Source of the DNA: Gonapodya prolifera JEL478
Lineage: Eukaryota; Monoblepharomycota; Monoblepharidomycetes; Monoblepharidales; Gonapodyaceae
Direction: 5' to 3'
NCBI GenBank assembly: GCA_001574975.1
Contig: KQ965822.1
Location: forward strand, 1-64,000
Length of the DNA: 64,000 bases
In this document: in pieces, positions 33,521 through 45,888 of the stretch
Layout of the letters: each line of letters begins with the position of its first letter
How positions within the stretch are numbered: position 1 is the first letter of the stretch
Notes under the pieces: model-generated
The model's input: only the letters and a program-made list of their open reading frames with translations
Told to the model about the DNA's origin: nothing
The model's database searches: none
Program-made: the position numbers and the translations under genes

Positions 33521-34441
33521 ATGTCCACGTTCCCACTCTTGTCTCTCCCCATCGAACTGCAAACCCTGCTCGTCTCTCACGTCACCTCCCAGCGGCTCGG
33601 CCTGCCCACTCCTGCCTTAAATCATCAGGGAGCTCGCTCCGTGTTCTGCGACCCGCACGTCATCAGAGCGCGAGCCATCAGACGCACGCGGTGAGCTGTG
33701 ATGCGGGCGTTTCGCGGGGAAATTGTAGGTGGGCGACGGGACTCGGTCGAGGCGAACCTTGTGGCCGGTAGGGACGGGATACGGTCGGTCTCGCTGTAGA
33801 GCTCGGGTACGGCGCGAGGAAAAGCTCGGCGAAAGGGGAAGCGCACCTCAACGGCCTTCTCGGCTTGGCTCTTGAGCACAATCAGGCCGATATGGCAAGA
33901 GACCTCCTTTCGCTCATGGGCGACCTTTCAACGGCACTTTCCCCTGGGGGTCTATCTGTAATTCTCCAGGCAGTCATTTCAGACTGGCACTGGGAGCTGT
34001 TCGACCCCTTGTTCCTCGACTCGAGAATCGCCATGCCCGTACGCAGGCCCGCGAGCCCACCCGGTCTTTTGGGCCAAACTTGAGTGGTACATTTTCTCGG
34101 CTCTGTACCCAGGTTACTACGCCCTCACGACGGGTGAGGACTTCCAAACCCGTGCCACCCTCGAACTGTTAAAGCGGCAGGACGCGTACGACCTCCGAGG
34201 AGACCCAAACTGTAAATCGCTCTGCTCGCGAGTGTTTCTCTGTCGGGCTCAGGCGAGCAACTGTGACAGGGCCGTGCTTCTGCTGGTCGAAGGGGGCCTC
34301 CCCGTCACGCTGGAGGATTTGTACCTCAGGTGTCTGGGCAGTATGAGTGCGAGGACGCGGGATATCGTCATGAGGGCTTGGAATGGCGTGAACAGGGCAT
34401 TGGAGGAAGTTCCCAGGTCGCTCATTCATCCAACTGCGTAA
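33521..34441 (+). CDS. F-box-like / helical-repeat protein, hypothetical
   Basis: ATG 33521 gives MSTFPLLSLPIELQTLLVSH, which resembles the first helix of an F-box (the LPIEL phrase). After an intron of about 100 bp the coding frame continues VELGYGARKSSA, AHLNGLLGLALEHNQADMAR and LLSLMGDLSTAL; after another intron, WAKLEWYIFSALYPGYYALT, LELLKRQDAYDLRGDP and AVLLLVEGGLPVTLEDLYLR. These helix pairs look like degenerate ankyrin-type repeats. The stop is 34439-34441. The protein would be about 260 residues. Exon borders near 33690 and 33762 are uncertain. A role in ubiquitin ligase targeting is possible but only inferred. Confidence 0.5.
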
Positions 34442-34789
34442 GCCCGTGGCGGGGTGATCAAAGGCGGGCATTAGGCGAGCGCTGACTTCTTTGACATTGT
34501 GCGGTCGCTAAGGGAGGACTATGGGAAATGTTTGTGCGGATATGAATTTAGTATATCGGCGACCTACGAGCCATTCCTCTATGCTTGCAGTAATCCCTGC
34601 ATTCCATCTCTTTTAAAATTTTGAATGCACCTTTAGTGACGTATATGCATAACTGGAGAGTTCCAGCCAGGTTTCGCCATGGCCATCGAGATTGCGCAAT
34701 AATCGGACCTTCAATTTCGAACAATCAGCAGAATTAGCGACACATAAACGCCTTTTTCCTGTCCCTCCATCATCTGCATCCAAGCCAAC
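34442..34789. other. intergenic, promoter of ARD gene
   Basis: 348 bases, AT-rich toward the right, with no coding sequence or repeat recognised. Confidence 0.5.
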
Positions 34790-35622
34790 ATGGTTTCCGC
34801 CTGGGAATTCAACGAATCAGACGGGATTCACCCTGTAAGTCCTGCGAATCTCATTCGAGCCAGCAAGCCGATTCTTCATCCCTCGCCGCATCGCTCCCCC
34901 CGTATGCACGTCCGGCACGTCACAGACTGCTCCCCACCACGTCTCCCTGAACAAAGAGGTCCCGATTTCCGTGGTTCAGGCCCTGGGTGTAGAGTTCAAA
35001 TCCCTCCCGATTGCTGAAGACGGATCACATGCCGATGCTGCAGAGGAATGAGTGAAGCAGAATCGAGCCGGGTATGAGAAGAGGACCAAGGTGTGTCTGT
35101 GGTGATTGGTCTCACCTCACGTGCACGTTCAATTGACTGTTCCATTTCACCCTGAACCAACGTACGGGACCGTGACCCATACATCTCGCGCCGGTCTCGG
35201 CGAGAAATTCGAATCCAAGCTCCAAAACGGATACAGCGAGCACTTCCACAGCGCGGACGAAATCCGGTTCAACACGGCAGGTGCGGGTTACTTTGACGTC
35301 CGTGACACAAGCTATAAGTGGATCAGAGTTACGTGGCGTCCTGGTGAGCTCATTTCGGTCCCCGAGGGTCTGTGGCATAGGTTCACGGTGGACGCAGGGG
35401 AGTTTGCGGTGGAGTTGCGATGGTGGCCGACGGAGAAGGCGTGGTACGTTGCCCGGGAAGCTCGCAGTACATCGAGTGCATTGGCCCTGACTTTTATGTG
35501 TTGCGAATGTATCTGTTCGCAGGAAACGCTTCGATAAGACAGGCCCGTCCTCTGAGTCCACCCCATCTCGGCAAGGTTCGTTGATTCGACCGTTCGTAAA
35601 TAAATATCGACCATGTCTCTAA
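34790..35622 (+). CDS. ADI1: acireductone dioxygenase (ARD)
   Basis: Cupin enzyme of the methionine salvage pathway; it cleaves acireductone, giving the 2-keto acid precursor of methionine when iron is bound. ATG 34790 gives MVSAWEFNESDG; after an intron HHVSLNKEVPISVVQALGVE; then GLGEKFESKLQNGYSEHFHS. The metal ligands of the family are visible: H-x-H-x3-E in EHFHSADEIR and the distal His in GLWHRFTVD. The block GAGYFDVRDTSYKWIRV also matches ARD. A last short exon begins after 35520 (KRFDKTGPSSES) and ends at 35622. Three or four introns. Divergent from animal ARD in the N-terminal third. Confidence 0.87.
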
Positions 35623-36133
35623 CGAGACTGCCCTTCTGTTTTCCTGGCAGACTATCTTCGGAAGTATTCGAAGGCTGGTTGAACTTTTCAACTAGTATTT
35701 ATTCCACAATTAGCTTCGGTATTTCTCTTGCTGTCCTCCTCCGTGCGAATACTATGAAGTGCTTCTGATGTCTTTTACCAGTCCGCATTGTAAATGCTCA
35801 CCGGAAAATTCTTTTGCAAATGCCCTCGCTCTCCGCGGGCGCTACCTTCAAAGCAGACAGTTGTTAGTCGCCTTTGTGTCTAACATTAAAGTGCAGCAAA
35901 TGTCCGAGCTGGACGAATGGAGGGAGAGGCGCAAGTCTCGGACGTAAAACAGAGCGATTGGGGGCGTGTAAACTCTCCAGATGCGCACGATTCCAGACCC
36001 CCCCGCGATAGGGTTCGCCGCCTAAATGGCAAAACCCTTTGAAGGCTACGGGAGCCACTAAATTGCCCATTTGCATTTATGATATCTCCTCGTCGCGGAC
36101 CCATCTTCAGAATTCATTGGCGCTCAGCTCGAG
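35623..36133. other. intergenic, promoter of P450 gene
   Basis: 511 bases without a convincing gene. A 62-codon plus frame (35759-35947) and opposing minus frames have no family match. Confidence 0.45.
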
Positions 36134-38248
36134 ATGGCTCCCTCCACCATCCCCGACATCATTACACCCGCAAACGTCGTCGCCGCCGCGGTCATTATCG
36201 CCCTGTCGTGGTACCTTATTTTCCTCATCGACACCCTGGTCCTCTCCCCACTCAATGCCGTCCCTGGTTCCAAATTGGAACTGGTCATCCCCCTGTACAA
36301 TTTTACCAAGACAATGACGGGGAAGGGGAACCTTCGGCTCGTGGATGCTCACGCTCGATACGGAGCAATTGTTCGGTACGGATCCCTGAATTTGAATTAA
36401 GCCACGTGTCGATAATTCACAATCTTTTCCGTATCACTCGCTTGTTTCGCGAATCGCTATGTAGAGTTGCTCCAAACCGAATCAGTATTGCGGATCCGGA
36501 CACGATTCATCACTTCCTCAAAGCAGACGTTCTTCCAAAGCACAAGCAAACGTATGAGGCCATCCGTGACGTTGGGGTGAGATGCATGAGATGCCATTCA
36601 AATGCGCCACGTTTTTTCAATTTCCGTCTTCAACACGTTCCATGCGTGTATCGGCGTACATAGGAAGCAGACAACATCATCGGGACACGTGATCCCGTCT
36701 TTCACAAACGAATTCGCCGCTTACTCTCCCCCGCATTTTCGATCAAGTATCTCGCCAACCTTGAGCCTCAGCTTCTTGAGATCTACAACACCCTCGAGAA
36801 GAAGGTGTTCTCCGCGCCAAAGGACGTCAATGGGTTTACCACGGTTGACCTTTTCCAGCAGTTCCATGTGAGTAAAAACGCTTTCGCGATGGTTATGCAC
36901 TACAGTGGAGTATTAAACCCGTCCCTTCGTTCAGTACTTCGCGGCAGACGTTATCGGAAGCACGGTGAGTTGGAGATCGGGTGTTCAATGCAAACGTGGT
37001 CTGTTGAACCATTTGCGGCACGGCCAGGCGTTCGGCGAAAGTTTCAAACTGATCGAGAACGGCGAACACCCGTACCCGCATGCAAGTCGCGAAGGAATCA
37101 AACTGATTGCGATCAAGACGATGCTCCCCTTTGGCAAAGACCTGTTCAACAGGATCTTTAACGCGCCCAATCAGAAGATCCAGAAGGACCACATCGAATA
37201 CAGCATTTCCACGCGGAGGGCGATCAACAGCCAGAACGAGACTCGCGCGGATATCTTGCAGTGGATCTTAGATCAGGGCAAGGCCGGGCACTTTGACGAA
37301 GGAGAGATCAGATCCACGGCGAGGGTCATGCTCGGTGCTGGATCGGAGACGACCGCAAACACAATGGCGTGGTCTGTTGCCATGCTGCTTCAACACCCAG
37401 GGGTCCTGGCGAAGTTGAGAAAGGAGCTTGACGAGGCGTTCCCCGATCCAAGACAGCCGCTTCCATTGGAGAAGCTTAAACGGCTTCCCTACCTTGATGC
37501 GGTTCTTCACGAAACCATGCGGTTCAGAGGTATCACCGGGCAAACGTGGAGGGAGTTCCCAACGGATACGGACGTGACCGTGCACGACGACAACGGAAAC
37601 CCCAAGACATACCATATCCCGGCGGGTACAATGACATACTTGTCGATGCTTACCTCTCAGATGAGTCCTAAAGGTGGGTTTTGATTGTTGGACTTTGAGA
37701 GTCGCCTGCCGCTAAACACATATTTTGACACTTGGCCAGTGTGGCTCCGCGCCGACGAGTTCTATCCGGAGCGCTGGCTCTCCCAGAGCGGAGAGGCCAT
37801 CAAGGAAGAGGAGGCGTACCAGTATGGTGATGATGCTTCGGTAGCAAATCAGGAGGGGCATTGGGGTAAACCCATCCTGCTGAACAAGAACGCATTCATG
37901 CCGTTTTCACTGGGGGCAAGGTAAGTCGATCAACTTCGACTCGTTTTGTCACATGGGAAGGGCGTTGCTGACACTGCCATGGCTGCTGTGTCAAGGGACT
38001 GTATCGGAAAGAACTTTGCCTGGAACGGTAGGTTGACGACGACATTTGACCTTCCCTCGTGCAGTTTTCCTCATCACAAATCCTTCGACACAACAGAGCT
38101 GCGTATCGTTGTCGGCCATGTTGTTCGTCGCTTTGACCTCGAGCCCGCCTTCGACGTGTCCCAGGAGATCCGAGGGGTCGACTACATGACGTGGCAGATC
38201 AACCGACCCGACGGGCTCCCCGTGAGGATGCGACCCAGAATGAAGTAA
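36134..38248 (+). CDS. cytochrome P450 monooxygenase
   Basis: Microsomal heme oxygenase. ATG 36134 opens with a membrane anchor (ANVVAAAVIIALSWYLIFLI) and the Pro-rich hinge. The middle exons carry FHKRIRRLLSPAFSIKYLAN (C-helix region), DLFQQFHYFAADVIG and AFGESFKLIENGEHPY. The I-helix oxygen-binding motif is AGSETTANT, the ExxR motif is in LHETMR, and the heme loop is PFSLGARDCIGKNFAW, split by an intron at about 37920-37994, with the axial Cys in DCIG. The protein ends LPVRMRPRMK-stop at 38246-38248. About seven short introns. Layout and length are normal; clan and substrate cannot be assigned. No redox partner or pathway gene lies next to it. Confidence 0.9.
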
Positions 38249-38476
38249 AGTGCGGACTCGGCGGAAGGGTTAAGCGCTTAGCATTGGCATGTTGGATTGC
38301 GGAGAGACTAGACTGGGCGGCGGTCTCACTTTGGATGACCGTACCTTTGCATGCCGTCGATACACGAAGCAGTAGACTAAATTCATGTTGGCTATCAAGA
38401 GTAAAGAAAAAAAAAAGAAACGATTCAGTATTTAGTTGCCATTATTGTGGAAAAATTATTGGACTATCTTTTTGAG

Positions 38477-39665
38477 ATGCCAGCTCCACCGCGAACACCG
38501 ACACCATCCAAGCCGCAGCGAATCCTCGCATTCCATGGCTATCTTCGAAGTGGACAAATGTCAGTCGTCTTTGCGTCTTCGATCATGGAGCGATCGTCGT
38601 TTTCAACTGTCATTTGTTCTTGCAGCCTCAGCAACAAAGTTGGCGCAATCACCAAAACCGTGAAGAGCAACGCAGAGTTTGGTTCGTGAATGAATCGATG
38701 TCTCCGGCGTGATCCCGCTTGCACAGCGCCTGTACAGTCTTCTTACCTGACCTTCACCCGGCATCAAAGGACATTTTTGGTCCAGTTTCTCCTCCACCCC
38801 CTCCAGGAGGAAGTGCAGCTTTATCAGACAGTAACCCTCCTGCGGATGCCGATGAGCAACTCTCTTCCTTGCCAGTGGAGCCTTATTTGTTCGGATGGTA
38901 CGAGATCCCCCAGCCAAGCCCTCTCTCCACGGATCCCGACGTCGTATCACGTGTTTTATCTACCTACGTGGACTCCCTTCGAACCATTTCTTCCATCTTC
39001 CTCCCCCGAAGACCTGAATCCGCAGTGGACACCAAAGTCGAGCGGCGTAGTGACCCTGGAATACCCCGTGGCCGACGACAATCTTCCCCGCCTTGGACCA
39101 TTGGATGGCGTGCTGGGGTTCTCGATGGGCTGCGCCATGGCAGCGATGTCTCTGTTCGAGGCTCTTCGAAGGAACGATTCCACCATATTGAAACTTCCTC
39201 AGTATGGGATATTCTTTTGTAGAACTTCGCGTGGGGTAGACATGATATTACGGAGTGAACTGCTTGAGTCGGGAAATCGTAGCGGCGGACAGGACGAGAA
39301 CCCTGACATTCTGCTCGGATTTCAGAGATGCGAGAACAGCTAAAGGGTATCAAAACGTTGCATTTTATTGGAAAAAAGGACGCCGTAGTCCTTAATGGTG
39401 AGTCTCGCTGTTTTCGAGCGACGAAGAGCGATCTGAGATGCCACAATCACGTTCATGTTCTGCAAAACTCAGTATCCGTTTTGCCGACCTCTTCAAGGAC
39501 CCTGAAATCATCTCTGGCGGGTGGGTATTCGCGACAATACCACAGTGCTCGGACAAGTATGGTGTGCTTCACTAACCACTCACATTCTCTGCTAGACATT
39601 TCGTGCCAGACGATGCTCCGACTCGAAAGAAAGTTCTGGAGTTTATTAGAGCACAGAACAGTTAG
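38477..39665 (+). CDS. FSH1: FSH1-family serine hydrolase
   Basis: Alpha/beta hydrolase of the fungal FSH family (related to human OVCA2). ATG 38477: MPAPPRTPTPSKPQRILAFH then GYLRSGQ; after an intron NKVGAITKTVKSNAEFV. A Pro-rich middle (DIFGPVSPPPPPGG, YLFGWYEIPQPSP) is longer than usual. The nucleophile elbow is G-F-S-M-G in GPLDGVLGFSMGCAMAAMSL. Later exons have LKGIKTLHFIGKKDAVVL (catalytic Asp strand), RFADLFKDPEIISGG and HFVPDDAPTRKKVLEFI with the catalytic His, ending at 39665. The Ser-Asp-His order is complete. Likely a soluble esterase; substrate unknown. Frames change several times, consistent with five or more introns; the borders around 38680-38760 and 38950-39050 are approximate. 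Confidence 0.82.
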
Positions 39666-39777
39666 ACTTCACTTCTCTAAATTCGTCCGAGTCATACATT
39701 CAGCTTGATGGCAATAAGGTTGAACATAAAATGCGGTCCCCCAAATTCCGAGATTCCGGTCCCACAGATTCCTGTCA

Positions 39778-42700
39778 ATGGAGCCACCAGTGGGGAAGCG
39801 CTCTCCTGATGGCAGCCATCGGATGATATCACGAGGTGCGCTGACCAGATAGGCGACTCCTCATCTCGATTCGCCGTCAGACTCAGCTTTCAATTCCATC
39901 ATCGTTGCACCGGCCGTTAGTCTTCCCAATCGTTTATGGCCGCTCACTGGACGAGCCAAGTCTGCAGTCTAGTGTTTCTGAGACTGCGCCTTTTCGAGCA
40001 GACCCACGTCGGGTCCAGGAAAGCGAGAACCGGGACTTTTCCAGTGGCGATGGGATATCGCATGGTTTCACAGCTGATGGTCAAACGGGAGCGCAAACGT
40101 TGACAGACGAGGAAAACGGCTCGGTTTTTAGTAAGTGTCTACTGCCATAGAATATGTGCTAAGAGCTCTACTGGATTGGTTCACGATTACCCTCACTTCC
40201 AGTTCGATATCCCAACGGCGCGTTCATTCGCTGTGAGGATGAGCCAATTCACATTCCGGGAGCAGTACAGTCCTTTGGGGCGCTGTTCGCCTTGGACACG
40301 ACGACGCTGCTCGTGCGGCAATGCACTGTAAACTCGGCTAGATTTACTCGACTATCACCGGCGGCGTTGTTCCGTCTTTCGTCCTTCACCGATATTCTGA
40401 GCAAAGAGAGCGGTTTTTTGCTTGTTGAAACTCTCACGGACTTGGAGGATGTGGAAAAGGACGGTGCTCCCATCACTTTCGTTCTTGATTTGCCGGGAGG
40501 TCAATGCTGGGTTGCCGCACACAAATTTTCAAAGAACCCGGGACTTGTCGTGCTGGAAGCAGAGCTACTTGATGATGAACTGCAACCTCACACCCCTCAA
40601 GCCTCGTCGTCCTCAGAAGCGATCGCAAACGCTGCGGAATCCTTGCCAGATCAGTCTTCGGCGACCGACCTTGCAACAATCGAGGTCATGGAATGCACAG
40701 AATATGAACCAATGAGACTTTCCAGAGCTCTCTTTTCCACGAACGGAAGTATGCTGTCCACAATGGAGACGTTCCGGATTCTGGATGAAATCACATCAAA
40801 GATCGAGGGCGCTAAGAGCGTACAAGAGCTGGCATTTGTCGTGGTGAGGGTCGTCAACCAGCTCGCCGGTTTTCATCGCACTCTCGTCTATCATGTGAGC
40901 CTCGTTTGACCTGGAACCGAATGCACGCCTATTGACCAAGAATGCGTGATTCATGTGATTCGGGTCAAGTTCGATGAGTTTTGGAATGGAAGTGTCGAAG
41001 CAGAGTATGTCGATGCGACTGCTACCTCGCCGTCCCGCTACATGGGGCTCAAGTTCCCAGCGAGTGATATCCCGCCGCAAGCGCGTGCACTTTATCAACT
41101 CAATAAAGTTCGCTTGCTGTATGATAGAGCGGCTACGACGTGCAACTTGGTTTGCCGAAGCTTGGAGGACACGAAGAGGCCATTGGATATGTCACAGTGA
41201 GAGCACACGGATCACCTCTCGCCTTTCCTCCGCCACACATTCGTCTCAACTTTAGTTGCTTTCTTCGAGCTATGTCACCTATACACATTACCTATCTCGG
41301 TAATATGGGGATCCAAGCTAGTCTGTCAATTTCTATCGTTGCCTTCGGGCGCTTATGGGGACTTGTGGCTTGCCATCATTACGACAGGCGGCGAATTTCT
41401 TTTCCGCTCCGAAGATTATGTCGCGTAGTCGGAGAAATTGCCGGTAGAGTGCGTGATCTGAGTATTCCTTCTCGAAAAGTTTGCCTGATCAAAGACCTCT
41501 TCCTCTCACTAGAACTTAGAACGTCTGGCCTTTGTGTCCAGATTATCTGCGCAAGATAAGCTTGCTAAATCTGCGTACAAGTCAATGAGCAACTCCGCAT
41601 TGATTGAGGAAATGATTTCGAGCTCAGTGAAGGATCTTTTGTCTCTGTTCAGAGCAGGTGAGGATCTACTGAATCTTGTTTGCTCACAATCACGGATTAA
41701 TAGCCATCATCTCTCTGCGAAGACTGGGGTGTTCTGTCTATCGAGGATGAAGCTCGAATTCTCGGAACATCTGTTCCGTCGCATGAAGTTCTCGCTTTGC
41801 TTTCATTCCTACGCGCGCAAAATATAGTCACTATTCGGAAGACACACCATGTAAAGGTTGCATTCCCAGAGTTCACATTTCCGGGAGAGCGCAAAATTGC
41901 TGGACTTCTGCAGTACGTAAGAGCGAGCCGAACAAGCAAATCTTACTTCCCAAGGCTTCAATACGATTTTTGCTTGGTCGCAGCGTTCCGTTGTCAGACA
42001 ACGGTCACAATTTCATTACTTTTTTACGAGCAGAACAGATAACCGAAGTGAAGTGGGGTGGGAACCCAGCAAAAGAACCAAGTAAACCGCTCGAACCACG
42101 TACATCGTTTCAAACATGGGTGGAGTACCAGAAGGATCGCAGCTCTTTATGGGCCGACTCCGATCTCGAGTTGGTAGCTTTGCTTCAGCTCGTTTATTGG
42201 AAATTTCTTGCTGTGTGGCGAGAGAAAGAAGCAGCACTGGCGACGAGTAAGATGAAAACGGTACGTTCAACTGTTCACCGAAGGGTGTAACTCTCCCAAA
42301 TAAATTTGACTCCTGAATTGCTTTTTTGAAAATCGATGCAGGTTCTTCTAGCAAACGTATCGCACGAAGTTCGGGTTCGTAACGTCCATTGCAACGTCAC
42401 GTTTAAACAAACAGAAAGTTCACAGATGTCGCACGGACACATTTTTTTTTGTTTTTCAGACCCCGCTAAATGCAATTATCAACTACATAGAAATTGCCCT
42501 TGAACATCCGCTGGCATCAGATGTCCGAGATGCACTCTCACAAGCTCACGTCGCAAGCGAGAGTCTTACAATACTAATATCCGATCTCCTTGACCTCACT
42601 CGAATTGAGACTGGAAAGCAGATTCTATTCCGGAATAAGCCATTTTCGCCCGCAAATATAGTGCTCTCTGTTGCAAGGTACGAACTTCGGGGGGATTCTG

Positions 42701-44902
42701 TTAAACAAGGCTCCATGACGATCCTCGTATTCGTACAGGATGTTTGAATCGGAAACCAATAAAAAGGGTGTTGTACTTCGTGTTGAAATCGCAGGAAATC
42801 TCCCAGCTGTCGTCAGTGAGTGTTGCATCCATCTGGGCAAATTGGGAGGTTTGAGTCCACGAGTTAAGCATCATTACTTATTCATATCAGTTGGTGACGC
42901 AGGCAAGATCAAGCAAATTGCTGTGAACCTAATGTCCAACGTAAGAGGTCTATCGCAGAGTATTTCTTCACTTATTGATCCACCTCTGTCGGAAGGCGTT
43001 GAAGTTCACAGAGGCTGGGGAGATCTCGATATCATGTCGTGTTTTGGAGACTTCTGAAGAGTGAGTCTAAGCAACTCAGTTTGGTACATATTACCGATTA
43101 TTTGTCATGGAACTGCAAAATGGTCTGCTGCATATAGAGAGGCAACGATTGAATGGGCTGTGAAAGGTTGATATCCCTGGTATAATTGGAATCGTGTGGC
43201 ATTTCGACATCGTTCTGTTCGTAGATACGGGTTGCGGTATTCCAGAAGAGAAGGTAAGTATCTTATATCAAGTTGACAGATGGTGCACGGTTGTTGACGA
43301 GTTGTTGATCGGTTCCTAACTCAGCTTTCCTTGATATTCGAGGAGTTCGAGGTAAAATTGCTTTTTGCGATTCCCACCGAGTTTCGGAAGCTAATCTCGT
43401 GAAATTGGATCTAGCAAGTGGAATCTACCCTGTCTAAAAATGCTGATGGGATGGGCTTAGGCCTTGCGATTGTGGCCCGATTTGTAAAAGTGAGTTCTGA
43501 GAGCGGCCCATAAGGTATCAAAGAATTATTCACTTATTCTCATATGATAATTTTTGCTGCAGAATATGCAGGGCCAACTGCGGGTTCAAAGTGCCGTGAA
43601 CACCGGATCGCTCTTCAGTGTCCGCATTGCTTTCCCCACAAGGTCGCATTTCGTTCCGGCGCTTCCACAAGATCGCGACGTGGTCACATCAGATTTGGAA
43701 ACTACTGGCGTTTCGGATGTGCAGTCGAATTCCCCTCCGACAGATCCACTCCCCGTCGCTCTGGCCAGCCGGGAAGGGCATGCTGCTTCCTTTACAATCT
43801 TCCCGGATATTGTCTCGCCCACTGATGAGACTCGACTCACCCCGTCTTCGTAAGTTGGGAGCTTCCCTGTAAGAGGGATCACGGCAGATGCGCAAAATCT
43901 TCGATGCGTTCGTTTAGGGACGCAACTACGATTGGCTCAATACTCGTTGACCTGTCTCCTACTTTGACGATGCCATCGCCAACTTTGCCCGAAACGATAC
44001 CGCCAGTACCTTTGAGGATTTTAATAGCCGAAGGTTTGTCTTGTCATGGCCGGTTTTTGATGTCCTTGTCAGTTTTCCCACCTTTCCCGTCGACATGCAG
44101 ACAACCCCATCAATCAAAAGATCCTACAACAGCGTCTCAAAAAGGATGGGCACGACGTCGTCATCACGGATGACGGCAAGCAGTGCTTGGACGTCTTTAT
44201 TCAAAACTACGAATCAAATCCGTTCCAGATCTGTATCGTCGACTTGCAAATGCCCATACTGGATGGATTTCAAGTGCGTGATTTGTGCTGGCGAAAGTTC
44301 CGTAACTCTCCAAATGTATGATCGATTTGCGTGCTCCCGTCGACCAGTGCTGCAGTGAAATTCGCTCATTCGAGCAAAGTCGCTCTTCTCGCGACTCTCC
44401 GACACGGTCTCCTGTGCCATCCACTCCAGTTGATTTTCCCGTCAAAGCACCGCAACCCGTGTCACCCCTTCTCCCAGCAACATCCGCTGGAACGAGTACT
44501 TCATCGAGCTCCGACGCGATCTCTCCTCCCTCCCTCGCTCTAAAACGGCTTCCTGGCAGTACCTTGAGTCTCAGCGGGCGGATGCCTTCGACGCTAAGCG
44601 TGTCCTCAACGCCCTGGAGGACGCCGATCATCGCATGTACGGCACAATCGCACGCCTCTGATGCGGAGATGTGCCAGTTGGGGTGAGCATTGTGATTTCG
44701 TTGCTTCTCGAACCAGTGGCGTCCGGTTTCACCAACGCATCATCTTTTGATGTTTGCCAGCGGCATGGACGGATTCATCGCGAAGCCCATCGACTTCAAA
44801 CGCCTGCGGCTGATTCTTGGCGGAGTGCGAGATCTATCGCTACGAAGCGCAGTTAAGGCGATGTTGACTTCGGAAAACCGTGAAGTGGGGGGGTGGTTCT
44901 GA
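39778..44902 (+). CDS. fungal-type phytochrome hybrid histidine kinase
   Basis: Red/far-red photoreceptor kinase of the fungal phytochrome (group VIII hybrid kinase) type. After a disordered head (ATG 39778) comes the PAS entry RCEDEPIHIPGAVQSFG, with the biliverdin-attachment Cys at 40232-40234. The GAF part has FPASDIPPQARALY, the conserved MSPIHITYLGNMG and GLVACHHY. The PHY part has the tongue motif PRTSF in LEPRTSFQTW. The kinase has the H-box SHEVR/TPLN (His codon 42363-42365, split by an intron), N-box KQIAVNLMSN, DTGCGIPEEK, FEEFEQVEST and GMGLGLAIVARF. The receiver has ILIAE, DNPINQKILQQRL and IVDLQMPILDGF (Asp codon 44241-44243), then GMDGFIAKPIDFKRLR. Stop at 44902. Around fifteen short introns. 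All catalytic and chromophore residues are present, so it should be active. Confidence 0.92.
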
Positions 44903-44931
44903 GTGATGGATTATTTGACGGACGTCGACCA

Positions 44932-44950
44932 TTTTTTTTTTTTTTTTTTG
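44932..44950. repeat. poly-T tract of about 19 bases
   Basis: An uninterrupted T run 30 bases after the phytochrome stop, possibly part of a transcription end region or a retrotransposed poly-A tail on the other strand. Confidence 0.6.
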
Positions 44951-45069
44951 TATATGTCACGTGCATGCATAGCGAGTGTGTTCTGTTGAACGTACTGTAG
45001 ATTCAGTTTCTTTGTCAGTCTTCTTAGTGCTATTTTAACATTGGTTGGAGAAATCACGAGTGTCACTCA

Positions 45070-45888
45070 ATGAGTTGTGGTCAGACCAACGTTTCAACAT
45101 TCCTCCTCACCATTGCGACCGACGCCGGAATCGCCATGAACTTTCTCCTCCGCGGGTACATCAACCTCATCCTGCTCGTGTGGCTCTGGCCCGTCCACGT
45201 GACCTTCTGGACGCTCTCGGCCCTGTACCCCGACTGGCGTCTGGTGCGCTTGCTCGATGTCTTTGCGTTGACGAGGGAGGGCGGGTCCAAGAGTGAAGGT
45301 GAATTGCGTCTCGTGACAATCGGGATGCGTTATGTACGGGAAATAACTAGCGATTCCCGCTCCTTCGAATGGTGCGCGCACGGACGTCGTCGGACGTCAA
45401 CGGTTTCGGGATTCCTACCGTCCAAAGTGCAGACTTGCAAGACTCTGACTTCAGCCGATCCGGTCGCAGTACTAACGTCCAAACAAGTGGACTCCTCCGT
45501 AAAACCAATGAGCTCCGTCGTGGAGGATACTGTACAGCCAGTTGGCGGCATCGCTAAGAAACCCCACACCCGCTCCACAACGTTCGAGCCAATGAAGGTC
45601 AACACCAGCCAGCCCGCCCCCATTGTATCGTGGCCGACAAAAGGACCACCTCCCTCACCTGCGTTCGCCTTTGGAAGCGATGAGGCCGTGAATGAGCGTG
45701 CCCCGGGAGCGTGGCAGAGCAATTCTGCTGACGCCTTGAACTCGCCGAAAGATGAGGAGATGAAGAAAGATAAGACAGAGACGTGGTCGGAGGATGAGGT
45801 GTCGTCTGCGTCGGGATCCAGTCCGCCAAGTGCGACGTCCGCAAACAGTTATGGAAACCTGTTCACGACACTTTCAGTGGTTCCGTGA
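45070..45888 (+). CDS. two-helix membrane protein with long Ser/Thr-rich tail
   Basis: A single open frame from ATG 45070 to 45888 (272 residues) unless an intron is hidden. The start has two hydrophobic stretches, STFLLTIATDAGIAMNFLL and INLILLVWLWPVHVTFWTLS, separated by RGY. This spacing loosely recalls the Pmp3/UPF0057 proteolipids, but their signature residues are not clear. The rest (from about residue 75) is disordered, rich in Ser, Pro and acidic residues (KDKTETWSEDEVSSASGSSP). No family could be assigned. It follows the phytochrome gene by 167 bases on the same strand. Confidence 0.5.
   Translation: MSCGQTNVSTFLLTIATDAGIAMNFLLRGYINLILLVWLWPVHVTFWTLSALYPDWRLVRLLDVFALTREGGSKSEGELRLVTIGMRYVREITSDSRSFEWCAHGRRRTSTVSGFLPSKVQTCKTLTSADPVAVLTSKQVDSSVKPMSSVVEDTVQPVGGIAKKPHTRSTTFEPMKVNTSQPAPIVSWPTKGPPPSPAFAFGSDEAVNERAPGAWQSNSADALNSPKDEEMKKDKTETWSEDEVSSASGSSPPSATSANSYGNLFTTLSVVP

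Noticed and set aside
26875-39665. A secondary-metabolite cluster (monooxygenase, ARD, P450, hydrolase)
   Set aside because: No synthase is present, unrelated genes and a gene-poor gap separate them, and ARD and FSH1 have housekeeping or general roles.
45070-45300. Firm assignment as Pmp3/UPF0057
   Set aside because: Two helices of similar spacing are present, but the family signature residues are not clear enough.
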